DNA from: Stenotrophomonas maltophilia
GTDB lineage: Bacteria; Pseudomonadota; Gammaproteobacteria; Xanthomonadales; Xanthomonadaceae
DNA length: 64,000 nt
Direction: 5' to 3'
Assembly (NCBI RefSeq): GCF_013464485.1
Contig: NZ_RAUX01000009.1
Location: 98,831 to 162,830, forward strand
A model generated the notes under the pieces. That model did no database searches and was not told the origin of the DNA. It worked only from the letters and a program-made list of their open reading frames with translations. A program made the position numbers and the translations under genes. This document shows positions 44,037-53,506 of the stretch, piece after piece. The first letter of the stretch is position 1, and every line of letters starts with the position of its first letter.

Positions 44037-44480
44037 ATGAAAATTGGAGAACTGGCCCAGCGCACGGGCTTGGCGCCATCCCGAATCCGTTTCTACGAAC
44101 GCATCGGCTTGCTGAAGGCGGTGGAGCGGCAAGACAACGGCTATCGCAGCTACCCCGAGGATGCGGTACTCGCACTCAGGCTCATCGCCACCGGACAGCA
44201 AGCAGGGTTTAGCCTGGATGAGCTGCGCGTACTGCTTCCGAGCGACCTCGCAAGTTGGGAGCACGGCACGTTGCTCGGAACACTACAGCGAAAGATCAAG
44301 GACATCGAGAAACTGCAGGCCCAACTCACGGAGAACAAGGCGCACTTGCTGGAACTGATTGCGCAGATCGATGCCAAACCACAGGATATGGATTGCGCAA
44401 CCAACGCCCGGCACGTGCTGTCGAGGACCCAATTGGTGGACGTCGGGAAAGCGCCGGCCACGAAACGAATTCGGCGTTAG
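44037..44480 (+). CDS. MerR-family regulator with C-terminal single Cys (paralogue)
   Basis: A 147-residue MerR regulator with HTH 'IGELAQRTGLAPSRIRFYERIG' and a lone Cys in 'DMDCATNA' near residue 121. It aligns along its length with the regulator at 39825 and keeps the same Cys context, so both probably sense the same class of electrophile. It is divergent from the epimerase-like gene, and P3 lies between. The ATG at 44037 is where homology starts; an in-frame ATG at 44001 overlaps the P3 -35. Confidence 0.86.
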   Translation: MKIGELAQRTGLAPSRIRFYERIGLLKAVERQDNGYRSYPEDAVLALRLIATGQQAGFSLDELRVLLPSDLASWEHGTLLGTLQRKIKDIEKLQAQLTENKAHLLELIAQIDAKPQDMDCATNARHVLSRTQLVDVGKAPATKRIRR

Positions 44481-44749
44481 TCCGCTAGGATTCGCTCCAT
44501 CAAAAGATGCGAGCTTCTGGAAACGATGAACCCTGTGCAAGGGTAGGGGATGCACTTAGTCCGGCCAAGCCCAATTGCCGGTGTGAGTCGAAAACACCCA
44601 CATTAAGCTGCTGTAGCAAGCGTGCCCCATCTCCGGATTCACACTCCACCGAATCATGAGCACCTGCAGCCCCGAGGCCTTCAACCACGGTATGGCCGCA
44701 GCGTGGAAGAAGGCCAAGGGGGCAGTGTGGCATGCACCGAGCGGTCCCG
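44481..44749. other. Intergenic region with a possible gene-start remnant
   Basis: This stretch of 269 bases lies between two convergent genes. From 44656 a frame begins 'MSTCSPEAFNHGMAAAWKKA', which looks like a true N-terminus but runs at once into the antisense of the quinone oxidoreductase gene. It could be the truncated start of a lost gene. I see no strong terminator or repeat. Confidence 0.3.
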
Positions 44750-45772
44750 TTACCTGTTTACAAGAACAACCTTGCCGATGTGCTCTGCGCTATCGATCAA
44801 CCTATGCGCATCAGCAGCTTTGTCCAGCGGGAACGTGCTGTAGACTTCAGGCTTCACACGCCCTTCGGCAATCAGCGGCCAAACGTTCTGCTTCAGCTCG
44901 GAAAGGATGCCTTGCTTGTCCTCATGGGTCCGCGAGCGCAGGGTCGAGCCAGAGTGAGTCAGCCGCTTGGCCAGCATGGGCCACAGGTTGAGTTCCTTGG
45001 CTGGACCCTTCAGCACGCTGACCTGGAGAATCCTACCGTTCATGGCCGCCGCTTCGTAGTTTCTGGCCACATAGTCGCCGCCGATGATGTCCACAATCAC
45101 ATCAACTCCAGCGCCATCTGTCGCATCCTTTACCGCGGCAACGAAGTCATCTTCGAGGTAATTCACGGCGACATCCGCTCCCAGGCGCAGGCTAGCCTCC
45201 TGATGCGCCTTCGATGCGACGGTCGTGATGATCGTAGATGCGCCCAACTGACGGGCGAGCATGGTTGCGGTCGTTCCGATACCTGAAGCGCCGCCGTGGA
45301 TCAGAACCGATTCACCAGCCTTGAACTGCCCTCGCTGGAACAGATTAAGCCACACTGTCATAAACGTCTCGGGTAGCGCAGCGGCTTCAATCATGCTCAG
45401 ACCGTCTGGGATGCTGATTGTGACGCGCTCGTCAGCCACGGCGTACTGAGCATAGCCGCCACCGGTTAGCAATGCCGCAACGCGATCTCCCACTGCGTGA
45501 TCTATGACATTGGCGCCCACAGCCATCACTTCACCCGCAATCTCCAATCCTGGGATGTCGGATGCGCCGGGAGGCGGGTTGTAGAGTCCCTTGCGCTGCA
45601 GGATGTCAGGGCCGTTCACACCAGCCGCTTCCACCCTGATGAGGACTTCATTTGCCTTGGGCGAAGGGATGGGACGGGTCGTCGAACTCAGCACTTCGGG
45701 ACCGCCAGGTTGAGTGATCTCAATAGCGACCATCTCAGTGGGACGATCGCGGCCTTGAGTCGGGGTGTTCAT
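44750..45772 (-). CDS. NADPH:quinone oxidoreductase / zinc-type alcohol dehydrogenase-like protein
   Basis: A 340-residue MDR-superfamily protein with 'VLIRVEAAGVNGPDILQRKG' and 'GDRVAALLTGGGYAQYA' of the quinone oxidoreductase (QOR) branch, and 'ESVLIHGGASGIGTTATMLA' for NADPH binding. The zinc-ligand Cys cluster of alcohol dehydrogenases is absent, as in QOR. It would reduce quinones or enones. A MerR-type promoter (45868-45898) with the cluster's dyad lies 96 bases upstream. Confidence 0.88.
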   Translation of the reverse strand: MNTPTQGRDRPTEMVAIEITQPGGPEVLSSTTRPIPSPKANEVLIRVEAAGVNGPDILQRKGLYNPPPGASDIPGLEIAGEVMAVGANVIDHAVGDRVAALLTGGGYAQYAVADERVTISIPDGLSMIEAAALPETFMTVWLNLFQRGQFKAGESVLIHGGASGIGTTATMLARQLGASTIITTVASKAHQEASLRLGADVAVNYLEDDFVAAVKDATDGAGVDVIVDIIGGDYVARNYEAAAMNGRILQVSVLKGPAKELNLWPMLAKRLTHSGSTLRSRTHEDKQGILSELKQNVWPLIAEGRVKPEVYSTFPLDKAADAHRLIDSAEHIGKVVLVNR

Positions 45773-45867
45773 CGCATGCTCCTTAGAGTGGCGTGCTGTC
45801 TGGCGGATATCCGCTCAGCAGCTCTACGCGTTAAGGCTCGGATGCAGTAAATCCGAGCGTCGAAGCA

Positions 45868-45898
45868 ACTCTAAGGTTGAAGCTTTGTTTAAGGTCAA
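45868..45898 (-). promoter_or_regulatory. MerR-type promoter P4, for the quinone oxidoreductase
   Basis: On the minus strand TTGACC (45893-45898) and TAGAGT (45868-45873) are 19 bp apart. The spacer begins TTAAA and carries CTTCAA at positions 11-16. No merR gene adjoins it, so it must be controlled in trans. Confidence 0.78.
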
Positions 45899-46247
45899 TA
45901 GCCTGGTGCGCGGAGCGTTCAGCCAGATCGTGCTGCCGACCTTGGCATAGCATCGCACCTTTGGGGCCGATGGATTAGGGATGTTTATCGGGGGTAGGGC
46001 GGATGTCCGCTCTTGGACCAAAGCGACCTCGGAGGCCTCCTGCCGCTGTCCGGATTCGGCACTCGCACTGTCGTCGAGATAGCTCGTGTGCGAGCCGCGA
46101 AGTGCTTAGGCCTGACTCTAGCCCCAAGCCCCAAGCCCCAGATTCCAGACCAAGCAGTCCATATCGCGCCTTGCGGGTCAAAGTAGCATCGACGCCGACA
46201 GCATTAAGCGCCTCCGCTGAATGCGTTCGGTCTACGGAAGCTATTGG
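45899..46247. other. Intergenic region with short tandem repeat
   Basis: This interval of 349 bases lies between the divergent quinone oxidoreductase and nuoD genes. At 46122-46141 a 7-base unit (GCCCCAA) is repeated almost three times. Nothing else was recognised; the lower GC and lack of coding signal suit a junction of acquired DNA. Confidence 0.4.
46122..46141 (+). repeat. GCCCCAA tandem repeat
   Basis: Two full copies and a partial third of a 7-base unit lie in the intergenic DNA before the nuoD gene. Confidence 0.7.
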
Positions 46248-47558
46248 ATGAATACAAAGAGGACGATGGCGGGCGGTCCCGCTCCCACGCGCGACGATCG
46301 CCGGGATACCGAGATCCGGAATTACGTGATGAACCTCGGCCCCCAACATCCTGCGGCACATGGGGTGCTGCGCCTTGTGCTTGAGATGGATGGCGAGACC
46401 GTTGTGCGCGCGGATCCGCATGTGGGCCTGCTGCACCGGGGTACCGAGAAGCTGGCGGAGTCTAAGCCCTTCAACCAGTCCATCGGCTACATGGATCGGC
46501 TGGACTACGTATCCATGATGTGCAATGAACACGCCTACGTACGTGCGATTGAAACCCTTCTGGGAATCGAGGCGCCCATCAGGGCGCAGTACATCCGCAC
46601 GATGTTCGATGAGATTACCCGTATCCTCAATCACCTCATGAACATCGGGACGGGCGCGCTGGACCTGGGCGCCATGGCCGTGATGCTCTATGCATTCCGG
46701 GAACGCGAAGAGCTGATGGACTGCTACGAGGCGGCATCCGGCGCTCGAATGCATGCCACGTACTACCGGCCCGGCGGTGTGTACCGTGATCTGCCTGACC
46801 AGATGCCGAAGTACAAGGAGTCACGCTGGAAGAAGGGAAAGGAGCTGCGGCGGCTGAACGCCGCGAGAGAAGGGTCGCTGCTCGATTTCATCGAGAATTT
46901 CACCCGCGAGTTCCCGAACCGCATTGATGAATACGAAACCCTGCTCACCGACAACAGAATCTGGAAGCAGCGCACGGTGGGCATTGGCGTTGTGAGCCCG
47001 CAGCAGGCCATGGACTGGGGCATGACCGGGGTGATGCTGAGAGGCTCGGGCGTGGCGTGGGACCTGAGGAAGAAGCGCCCCTACGCGAAGTACGATGCCG
47101 TTGACTTCGACATTCCGGTCGGCAGCGCCGGTGACTGCTATGACCGCTACCTGTGCCGTGTCGCGGAGATGCGGCAGTCCAACCGCATCATCCGGCAATG
47201 TGTCGACTGGCTTCGCGCCAACCCCGGCCCGGTGATGGTCCAGAACTTCAAGGTGGCGCCACCGTCCCGGCAGGAAATGAAGTCCGACATGGAAGCGCTG
47301 ATCCATCACTTCAAGCTCTTCAGCGAAGGCTACCAGGTGCCGGCAGGTGAGACCTACGCAGCGGTCGAGGCGCCCAAGGGCGAGTTCGGTTGCTACCTGA
47401 TCTCCGATGGCGCCAACAAGCCGTTCCGGGTGCACCTGCGTGCTCCCGGCTTCGCTCATCTCTCTTCTCTGGATGAAATCGTCAGGGGCCACATGCTGGC
47501 GGATGTCGTCGCCATGATTGGCACCTACGACATTGTGTTCGGCGAAGTGGATCGATGA
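46248..47558 (+). CDS. nuoD: Stand-alone NADH-quinone oxidoreductase subunit D (NuoD)
   Basis: A 436-residue protein recognisable along its length as complex I 49-kDa subunit ('[19 protein letters not shown]', '[13 protein letters not shown]', '[16 protein letters not shown]', 'GECYDRY'-like '[10 protein letters not shown]'). Subunit D forms part of the quinone pocket. It normally lies inside the nuoA-N operon between nuoC and nuoE, but here neither neighbour is a nuo gene, so it is a second or displaced copy. The ATG at 46248 has GGAAG 7 bases upstream. Its 3' end shares a terminator with the convergent tetR gene. It appears full length, with no obvious lesion. Confidence 0.9.
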   Translation: MNTKRTMAGGPAPTRDDRRDTEIRNYVMNLGPQHPAAHGVLRLVLEMDGETVVRADPHVGLLHRGTEKLAESKPFNQSIGYMDRLDYVSMMCNEHAYVRAIETLLGIEAPIRAQYIRTMFDEITRILNHLMNIGTGALDLGAMAVMLYAFREREELMDCYEAASGARMHATYYRPGGVYRDLPDQMPKYKESRWKKGKELRRLNAAREGSLLDFIENFTREFPNRIDEYETLLTDNRIWKQRTVGIGVVSPQQAMDWGMTGVMLRGSGVAWDLRKKRPYAKYDAVDFDIPVGSAGDCYDRYLCRVAEMRQSNRIIRQCVDWLRANPGPVMVQNFKVAPPSRQEMKSDMEALIHHFKLFSEGYQVPAGETYAAVEAPKGEFGCYLISDGANKPFRVHLRAPGFAHLSSLDEIVRGHMLADVVAMIGTYDIVFGEVDR

Positions 47559-47564
47559 GGAACC

Positions 47565-47590
47565 GGCTCAGCCCACACATGGGCTGAGCC
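47565..47590. terminator. Bidirectional terminator overlapping the tetR end
   Basis: A perfect 11-bp stem (47565-47575, 47580-47590) with a 4-base loop lies just after nuoD and includes the last codons of the convergent tetR gene. Confidence 0.75.
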
Positions 47591-48224
47591 ACGCTCCGGC
47601 GGCCGCGAAGGGAACAGCCATGTGCAGCCTGAGCAGGTCTTCCACGGTGCGGGCCCCGCCCATCTCCAGGTCGAGGATGCCGGGCTCCAGGATTGATCCC
47701 AGCAGAACACCGACCGCGATCGCATGAAGGCTGCGCGCCGCAGTGGCTGTATCAACGCCCTCACGGAGCTGGCCCAGTGCTCCTGCACGCTGGTATACAA
47801 GCTCCAGCATGCGGACCTCCGGCATCGCGCACGCCGCGAGCACGTCGTCTATGCCGCCCAGCTCATGTGATGCACCAGAACGCAGCAGAAGCTCAACCGT
47901 TCGGCGAACGCGTGGGGTGCGGCGCGTGTGATCAAAGACCCTGACCAGGTCCACAAACAGAAGCTTGAACGGGTCACTGCACTGCCGGATGGCGGCTTCC
48001 CGCAGTCCTTCGGGTGCATCTGGCCGCCCTCGCGCGGAGAGTTCACCCAGCAGGTTCTGACGGGACCCGAAGTGCCAGTAGATCGCGCCGCGCGAATGGC
48101 CGCACTCGGTGGCGATCTGCTCCAGCGTTGTGCCCGCGGGCCCATGGCGCAGCAGGCACACCAGTGCGGCATCGAGGATCCTCTCACGCGTGGCGTGTGC
48201 ATCCTCCTTGGTTCTTCTAGCCAT
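47568..48224 (-). CDS. TetR-family regulator (AcrR/TtgR-like)
   Basis: A 218-residue TetR regulator. The HTH at residues 12-60 ('TLEQIATECGHSRGAIYWHFGSR') and C-terminal helices match the AcrR/TtgR repressors of RND efflux operons. It follows another tetR and the efflux operon in the same direction, after a gap of 56 bases, so it may regulate the pump. Ligand unknown. The 3' end overlaps a terminator stem. Confidence 0.85.
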   Translation of the reverse strand: MARRTKEDAHATRERILDAALVCLLRHGPAGTTLEQIATECGHSRGAIYWHFGSRQNLLGELSARGRPDAPEGLREAAIRQCSDPFKLLFVDLVRVFDHTRRTPRVRRTVELLLRSGASHELGGIDDVLAACAMPEVRMLELVYQRAGALGQLREGVDTATAARSLHAIAVGVLLGSILEPGILDLEMGGARTVEDLLRLHMAVPFAAAGAWLSPCVG

Positions 48225-48280
48225 GGCACGGTTGCATCCCTGCTGTTCGGTGAGCGCGCGACCGCGCGTCCTGATCGCCC

Positions 48281-48871
48281 TTAGACAAGGCGATGGGACG
48301 GACCGTGGCCATAGCGCTGCACCGGGATCTGCGGCGTTTGAATGTCGATCTTCGGTTCATTGGCTGGGGCAGGGCAGGACAGTGAGCCAAGCCACAGACC
48401 ATCGGCGGCGAGACGCGCAGACTTCAGCGCGGGATCGTCGGCCTCGGACGGCTCGGTGGCCAGCTTCTTCTTCATCCACTCGATCCACTGCAACGCTGGC
48501 AATTGCGCCAGGTCCAGGCGAATGATCAGGGCCGAGAGCATTGCAACGTCGTGCCGCCTGCAGCCTTCCACGACAGATTCCACGTAAGCATTTGTAAAGG
48601 CACCATACCGGAGGCCATTGGCACGCATCCTCTGCTCTACATCCAGACTGAATCCTTGGAGCCAACTGGCGAAAGTGGCATCGATGAGATCCTGTTTGCA
48701 GTAGAAGTGATGGAACATCGCGCCACGGCTGACGCCCGAGCATTCGAGAATCTCACTGACGGTCACCGAAGACCGACCATTGCGGACGATAAGCGCTGCC
48801 GTTTCGCGGATGAGTATGCCGGGCACACGCACGGACGAACTGTGGGTAGCGTTCAAGAGAGTTTTCCTCAT
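48281..48871 (-). CDS. TetR-family regulator
   Basis: A 196-residue TetR regulator with HTH 'TVSEILECSGVSRGAMFHHF' near residues 35-56 and a helical ligand domain. It lies 61 bases downstream of the outer-membrane factor gene, in the same direction, so it is likely the last gene of the efflux operon. The ATG at 48871 is used because homology starts near there; its ribosome site is weak and a longer form is possible. Confidence 0.8.
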   Translation of the reverse strand: MRKTLLNATHSSSVRVPGILIRETAALIVRNGRSSVTVSEILECSGVSRGAMFHHFYCKQDLIDATFASWLQGFSLDVEQRMRANGLRYGAFTNAYVESVVEGCRRHDVAMLSALIIRLDLAQLPALQWIEWMKKKLATEPSEADDPALKSARLAADGLWLGSLSCPAPANEPKIDIQTPQIPVQRYGHGPSHRLV

Positions 48872-48932
48872 GTAGCGGGCGACGAACGATCCGCCAGGCC
48901 GGTACGGCCTGGCGGGTTGCCGTTCGGGCCAG

Positions 48933-50456
48933 TCAGTGATGCGCCGCGGATGCTTCGCTTTCGGCGCTCTTCCGGGAGGGCCTGCCGATTTCAATCTCCG
49001 GGTCCCCCTTCTCGGGCTGCCATGCCCCCAGTGCCAGCTGCACCTGCACGTGGGCCATCAGCAGTCCGGCGTGTGCCGCCGCAAGCTCTCTGCGCGCCTT
49101 CTCGTGCAGCGCCTGCTGCTGCAGGCCGGCATCCTTCGGTTCGATTCCGGCGTCCACGCGGGAAGAGGCATAGGACGAAGATCTGCTGCTGAGTGCCTCG
49201 GCATTTACTGCCTGCTGCATCCTGACCTGGGAACTCGTCCACGCATGCAGGGAGTCCTCACTCTCCTTCAGCGCCGTCAGCACGGTCTGCTCGAAGGCAT
49301 GCCAGTTCTGATCACTCCCGGCGCGAGCGGCTTCCTCCCTGGCCTTCTTCCGGCCAAAGCTCAGCCACTCCCACTGAAGCTCCGGGCCGGCCGAGAAGCG
49401 CTTTGCACTGGAATCGCCCAGCGAACCGAACGGTGCAAGGATGCCGCCGAAAACATTCAACGTGAGGCGCGGAAGGTGCGCGCGCTCGGCGAGTACGACG
49501 TTGCCAAGGCTTGCTCGCAGTAGTGCATCGGCCTTGGCGACGTCAGGCCGCCGCGCCAGGAGGTCGGTCGGCTGCGTAAGCGATGCAAGATCCGGTGGGG
49601 CCGGCAGTGGAGCCGGGGCCAGCAACGCCTCCCAGGCGTCATCCTGCGCGGTCGGCGAGCGGCCCGCAAGAACCGCCAATGCGGCCCTGTCCGCCTGCAG
49701 CCGGGTAGCGGTTGCCGCCACCTGCGCCACCAGCTCGGCATGTTCGGATTCGACCGCAAGCGCCTCCCTGCGATCGACCAGCCCTGCTGCATATCGGGCC
49801 TTCACACGCACAACGCGGGCCTTGCTCAGATCAACCTCCCGCTCAAGAGAGGACAGGTTGATCTGGTCCATCCTGAGCAGGAAGTAGTTCTTCGCAACCT
49901 CGGCCTGGAGCACTGCGGCAGCTGATCTCGCGTCAGCCGCCGCCGCATCGGCCTTGCGATCGGCCATGGCTGCGGCGGTGCCAATACGCCCAAACAGGTC
50001 CAGTTCCCAGGAGAACATCTGTCCGGCAGAGAGCAGCCTCTGTGAAGGGGGGCGGGGAAGATCCTGGCGATAGGGATCCGCTTCGATCTGGGCGGACTGC
50101 ATGGCTTCGGCCTTGACCTGCAGCGCACCGCTCGGCAGATAGTCCTTGCGCGCTGCGCCTGCCATTGCGCGCGCTTCCACCACGGCGGCAAGCGCAGACT
50201 TCAGGTCATGATTCCCGCGCATGGCCAGGCTGACCAGCGCATCCAGGTTGGGGTCGGAGAAGTCCTTCCACCATTGCCTGTTGGGCGTCCCGGGCAGGAC
50301 ATCCGCGTCCAGCGCCGCCGGCGTGGGGGCCTGGCCCACATGATGCCGGGCTGCGGCGTCAGGGATCTCGGTCCTGGGGGCCACAGAGGCGCAGCCAGAA
50401 GACAGGGCCACAAGCACAGCAATCGACAGGCAGGCAACTCGATTTCCAATAGACAT
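48933..50456 (-). CDS. RND efflux outer-membrane factor (OprM/NodT family lipoprotein)
   Basis: A 507-residue TolC-type outer-membrane protein. It has a lipobox ('LSSGC', Cys about 22) and the paired repeats of the OEP family ('LDALVSLAMRGNHDLKSALA', 'AGQMFSWELDLFGRIG', and 'GPELQWEWLSFGRKKA'). It would form the outer-membrane duct of the RND pump encoded just upstream. The ATG at 50456 is preferred because GAGGAGG lies 7 bases before it. The alternative ATG at 50462 overlaps the pump stop (ATGA). Confidence 0.9.
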   Translation of the reverse strand: MSIGNRVACLSIAVLVALSSGCASVAPRTEIPDAAARHHVGQAPTPAALDADVLPGTPNRQWWKDFSDPNLDALVSLAMRGNHDLKSALAAVVEARAMAGAARKDYLPSGALQVKAEAMQSAQIEADPYRQDLPRPPSQRLLSAGQMFSWELDLFGRIGTAAAMADRKADAAAADARSAAAVLQAEVAKNYFLLRMDQINLSSLEREVDLSKARVVRVKARYAAGLVDRREALAVESEHAELVAQVAATATRLQADRAALAVLAGRSPTAQDDAWEALLAPAPLPAPPDLASLTQPTDLLARRPDVAKADALLRASLGNVVLAERAHLPRLTLNVFGGILAPFGSLGDSSAKRFSAGPELQWEWLSFGRKKAREEAARAGSDQNWHAFEQTVLTALKESEDSLHAWTSSQVRMQQAVNAEALSSRSSSYASSRVDAGIEPKDAGLQQQALHEKARRELAAAHAGLLMAHVQVQLALGAWQPEKGDPEIEIGRPSRKSAESEASAAHH

Positions 50457-50458
50457 GA

Positions 50459-53400
50459 TCATGCCTCCTCGGTCGGGTGAATGCGGTAGAGCGCGGCATA
50501 CAGCGCTGGAATGAGACCCAGCGTGATCAGCGTTCCAAGGGCGAGGCCGCCGATCATCACGATCGACATGCTGGTCCACATGGAACCGCCAAACAGCAGC
50601 AGCGGGACAAGGCCGAGAATGCAGACCATCTTGGTCATGACGATGGGGCGCAGGCGCTTGGCCGCAGCCTCTTCAATAGCCTGGAGAGGAGGCAAGCCAT
50701 CGCGCTGGCCTTCGTCGATCGCATCGATGAGCAGAATCGCGTTGTTGACGATGATGCCGGCAAGTGCGAGCAGCCCCAGTGTTCCGATGAAGGTCAGGCT
50801 GGTGCCACTCAGTTTGAGTGCCAAGGTCGCGCCGATGACTACGAACGGAATGCTCGCCAGGACGATCAGGCTCTTGCGGATGCTCTCGAACTGCCATACG
50901 AACAACAGGAACATGGCAGCAAGGCAGAGCGGGAGCAGCTTCTCGATGCCTTCGTTGGCACTCTTGCTTTCCTCGATCTCGCCACCGAGTTCAACCCGCA
51001 CGCCCTGCTTGCGGAATTCGGAAAGAAGTGGCTCCACCTTGTCCGCGATCCCCTGGGCCGTCAGCTCGGAGCTCTTTGCAAGCACGGTGACCGCGCGCGT
51101 CTGGTTCACTCGCTGGATTGAAGACAGCTGCGGCGCCAACCGAAGCTTGGCCACCTGGCCCAGAGGCACGCTTCCGCTGCCATCCGCCTTCTGGATCGGG
51201 AGTGCCTCAAGCTGGCCGATATCCGTGCGCAGTACCGCCTCTCCGCGGAGGATGACCGGGAGAACGGTGTCGCCCTCACGATAACGGGAGATCGTTGCGC
51301 CGGTCAGCAGCATGTCCATGCTCTTGGCGATGTCCGCGCTGCTGATGCCTGCGGCCTGGGCCTTGGGCTGATCGACGTCCACATCAAGCTGGACAACCTG
51401 GCGTTCGGCATCGCTGGATACATCCACCATCCCCGGCGAGTCCTGCAGTGTGCGCAGCAGCTTCTCGGCGGCAATCCGATGTGCGCCGTCACTGCTGGAG
51501 ATGCGGAACGTCGCTACGCCGGCATCCGAAGACCCCATCGAGAACCGCTTGGGCTCCACCCGCACATCCGGGAAGTGTGTTGCCATCACAGAACGCAGCC
51601 GCTCAATGGCCGCTTCATGCTTGACGCCCTTCGCAAGTGACAGCACGGCATACGCGCGGTGTCCTGCAGGAGTAGGGGGATTCAGTGCCAGAATGAAGCG
51701 TGGGCCACCATCGCCCATGTACAGGGCGTGGCTGGAGATCTCCGGAACGAGCTTCTCGTCCGCCAGTACCTTGCTGATCTGGTGAGCAACCGCCATCGTA
51801 TTGGCCGGACTGGAATCCGGGGACAGCTCGATGGCCATCTGCAGCTGATGGCGCTCGGACGGCGGCATCAGCTCGTTGGGGACGGTGGTGAACAACCAGC
51901 CGGAGGTTGCCAGCAGTGCAACCATTACGCCGATGTAGATGGCCTTGTGCCCCAGGATCCAGCGGACCTTGCCGCGGTACCAGCCCGTCAGCCGCTCGAC
52001 CGCGCGTGCGGTGCGGCTGAGTTCGGCATGGTGATGGGCAAAGTACTTGCACAGCAGCGGAATCAGGGTAACGCCGATGACCAGCGACAACAGCAGCGCG
52101 ATGGCCATCACGATGCCGAGGCTGCGCAGATACTCGCCGGTTTCCGTGCTGGAGATGGCCAGCGGCATGAACGCGAGGATGATCGCCAGCGAAGAAACCA
52201 GAAGCGGCACGAACATCGTGCTGCCTGCGTGAGCGGCAGCCTGGTCCGGCGACTCACCCAGCGAGAGTCGCCGCTCCATGTCCTCGGCAACCACGATCGC
52301 GTTGTCAACGAACAGACCCAGGGCAATGATGATTGCACCCACCGAGATCATGTGCAGATCGATGTTCAGGATCTTCATGATTGCCATCGTCCCCAGCACC
52401 GTGGTCGGCACGATGGCGCTGACGATCAGGCCGGTCCTCATTCCAAGGAACAGCACGACCACCGCCATGACGATGGCCAGGGTCTCCAGGAAAACCTTGG
52501 CAACACGCAGCAGCTGGGTGGAAACAACCTCGGCCTGATCCGTGATCTGGACAAGCTGCATGCCGGCCGGCAGCGTTTCCGAAAGCCGTTCAACGTCGCC
52601 GCGCAGCAGATCGGCGAAGCTGACCACGTTGAGTCCTGGCGCCATGGAGACCGCTATCACCACGGCCGGCGTGCCATTCACGAATGCACCCGTCATCGGC
52701 GGGTCCTGGGTCACCCGTTCCACTCGCGCAAGGGCACCCAGCGGCACCGAGCCACCCTTCGGCAGCGGTATCGGCGTGCTCTTCAGCTGGGAGGGGTTGT
52801 CGGCGTCACCGCTCACGTTGAGCGTAATCTCCGAACCTCCGATCTCGACGTAGCCCGCCGGCGCAATGACATTGCGCTTGGAAACCGCATCGGCAATCAC
52901 ATTAGGGTTGAGCCCACGCGCAGCCAGGGAAGGCACGTCCAGGATGATCTGGACCTGCTCGTCCCTCACGCCGTGCAGCGAGACACGTTCCACCCCGGGC
53001 AGCCGGAACAGTTCATCGCGCAGGCGACGGGCTTCTGCCCGAAGCTCGCCTGCGTTATAGCCATCGCCGGTCAGGCCCATGGTCATCACCGCAACCCGAC
53101 CGAATTCGTCGTCCACGACCGGGCCAATCGTTCCCTCGGGAAGCTGGCTCTGGATGTCCCCCATGCGTGAGCGCAACCGCTGCCACACGATTGGAATTTT
53201 CTCCGATTCCACGGTGGGATAGAGATCAACGTAGGTGAACGCAAAGCCTGGACGGACAGTCGTCCGGATCCGCTTGACCTCCGGCATGCCACGAATGCTC
53301 TCCTCGATCGGGCGAGCGACCAGCTGCTCGACCCGGTCCACGCCGGCGCCCGGCATGAAGCTGAGTACCGTCGCCGTGCGAATGGTGATGGGGGGCTCTT

Positions 53401-53506
53401 CGGTGGACGGGAAGTCCAGCGCCAGAATGAGGCCGGTGAGGACGATCGCTACGATCGCCAGCAAGGTCAGGCGGGGACGCGCCAGTGAGAATGAGGAGAG
53501 GCTCAT
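50459..53506 (-). CDS. RND-family efflux pump permease
   Basis: A 1015-residue inner-membrane transporter with the RND form: 12 spans, two large periplasmic loops, 'ERLSETLPAGMQLVQITDQA' before the second span block and the span-4 motif 'GLFVDNAIVVAEDME'. That motif keeps the first Asp of the usual Asp-Asp pair but has Asn in place of the second. The type is nearer to the multidrug HAE1 pumps than to metal CzcA, because there is no DFG-type metal motif. Both ends overlap neighbours by 4 bases, so adaptor, pump and outer-membrane gene are a tight operon. Confidence 0.9.
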   Translation of the reverse strand: MSLSSFSLARPRLTLLAIVAIVLTGLILALDFPSTEEPPITIRTATVLSFMPGAGVDRVEQLVARPIEESIRGMPEVKRIRTTVRPGFAFTYVDLYPTVESEKIPIVWQRLRSRMGDIQSQLPEGTIGPVVDDEFGRVAVMTMGLTGDGYNAGELRAEARRLRDELFRLPGVERVSLHGVRDEQVQIILDVPSLAARGLNPNVIADAVSKRNVIAPAGYVEIGGSEITLNVSGDADNPSQLKSTPIPLPKGGSVPLGALARVERVTQDPPMTGAFVNGTPAVVIAVSMAPGLNVVSFADLLRGDVERLSETLPAGMQLVQITDQAEVVSTQLLRVAKVFLETLAIVMAVVVLFLGMRTGLIVSAIVPTTVLGTMAIMKILNIDLHMISVGAIIIALGLFVDNAIVVAEDMERRLSLGESPDQAAAHAGSTMFVPLLVSSLAIILAFMPLAISSTETGEYLRSLGIVMAIALLLSLVIGVTLIPLLCKYFAHHHAELSRTARAVERLTGWYRGKVRWILGHKAIYIGVMVALLATSGWLFTTVPNELMPPSERHQLQMAIELSPDSSPANTMAVAHQISKVLADEKLVPEISSHALYMGDGGPRFILALNPPTPAGHRAYAVLSLAKGVKHEAAIERLRSVMATHFPDVRVEPKRFSMGSSDAGVATFRISSSDGAHRIAAEKLLRTLQDSPGMVDVSSDAERQVVQLDVDVDQPKAQAAGISSADIAKSMDMLLTGATISRYREGDTVLPVILRGEAVLRTDIGQLEALPIQKADGSGSVPLGQVAKLRLAPQLSSIQRVNQTRAVTVLAKSSELTAQGIADKVEPLLSEFRKQGVRVELGGEIEESKSANEGIEKLLPLCLAAMFLLFVWQFESIRKSLIVLASIPFVVIGATLALKLSGTSLTFIGTLGLLALAGIIVNNAILLIDAIDEGQRDGLPPLQAIEEAAAKRLRPIVMTKMVCILGLVPLLLFGGSMWTSMSIVMIGGLALGTLITLGLIPALYAALYRIHPTEEA

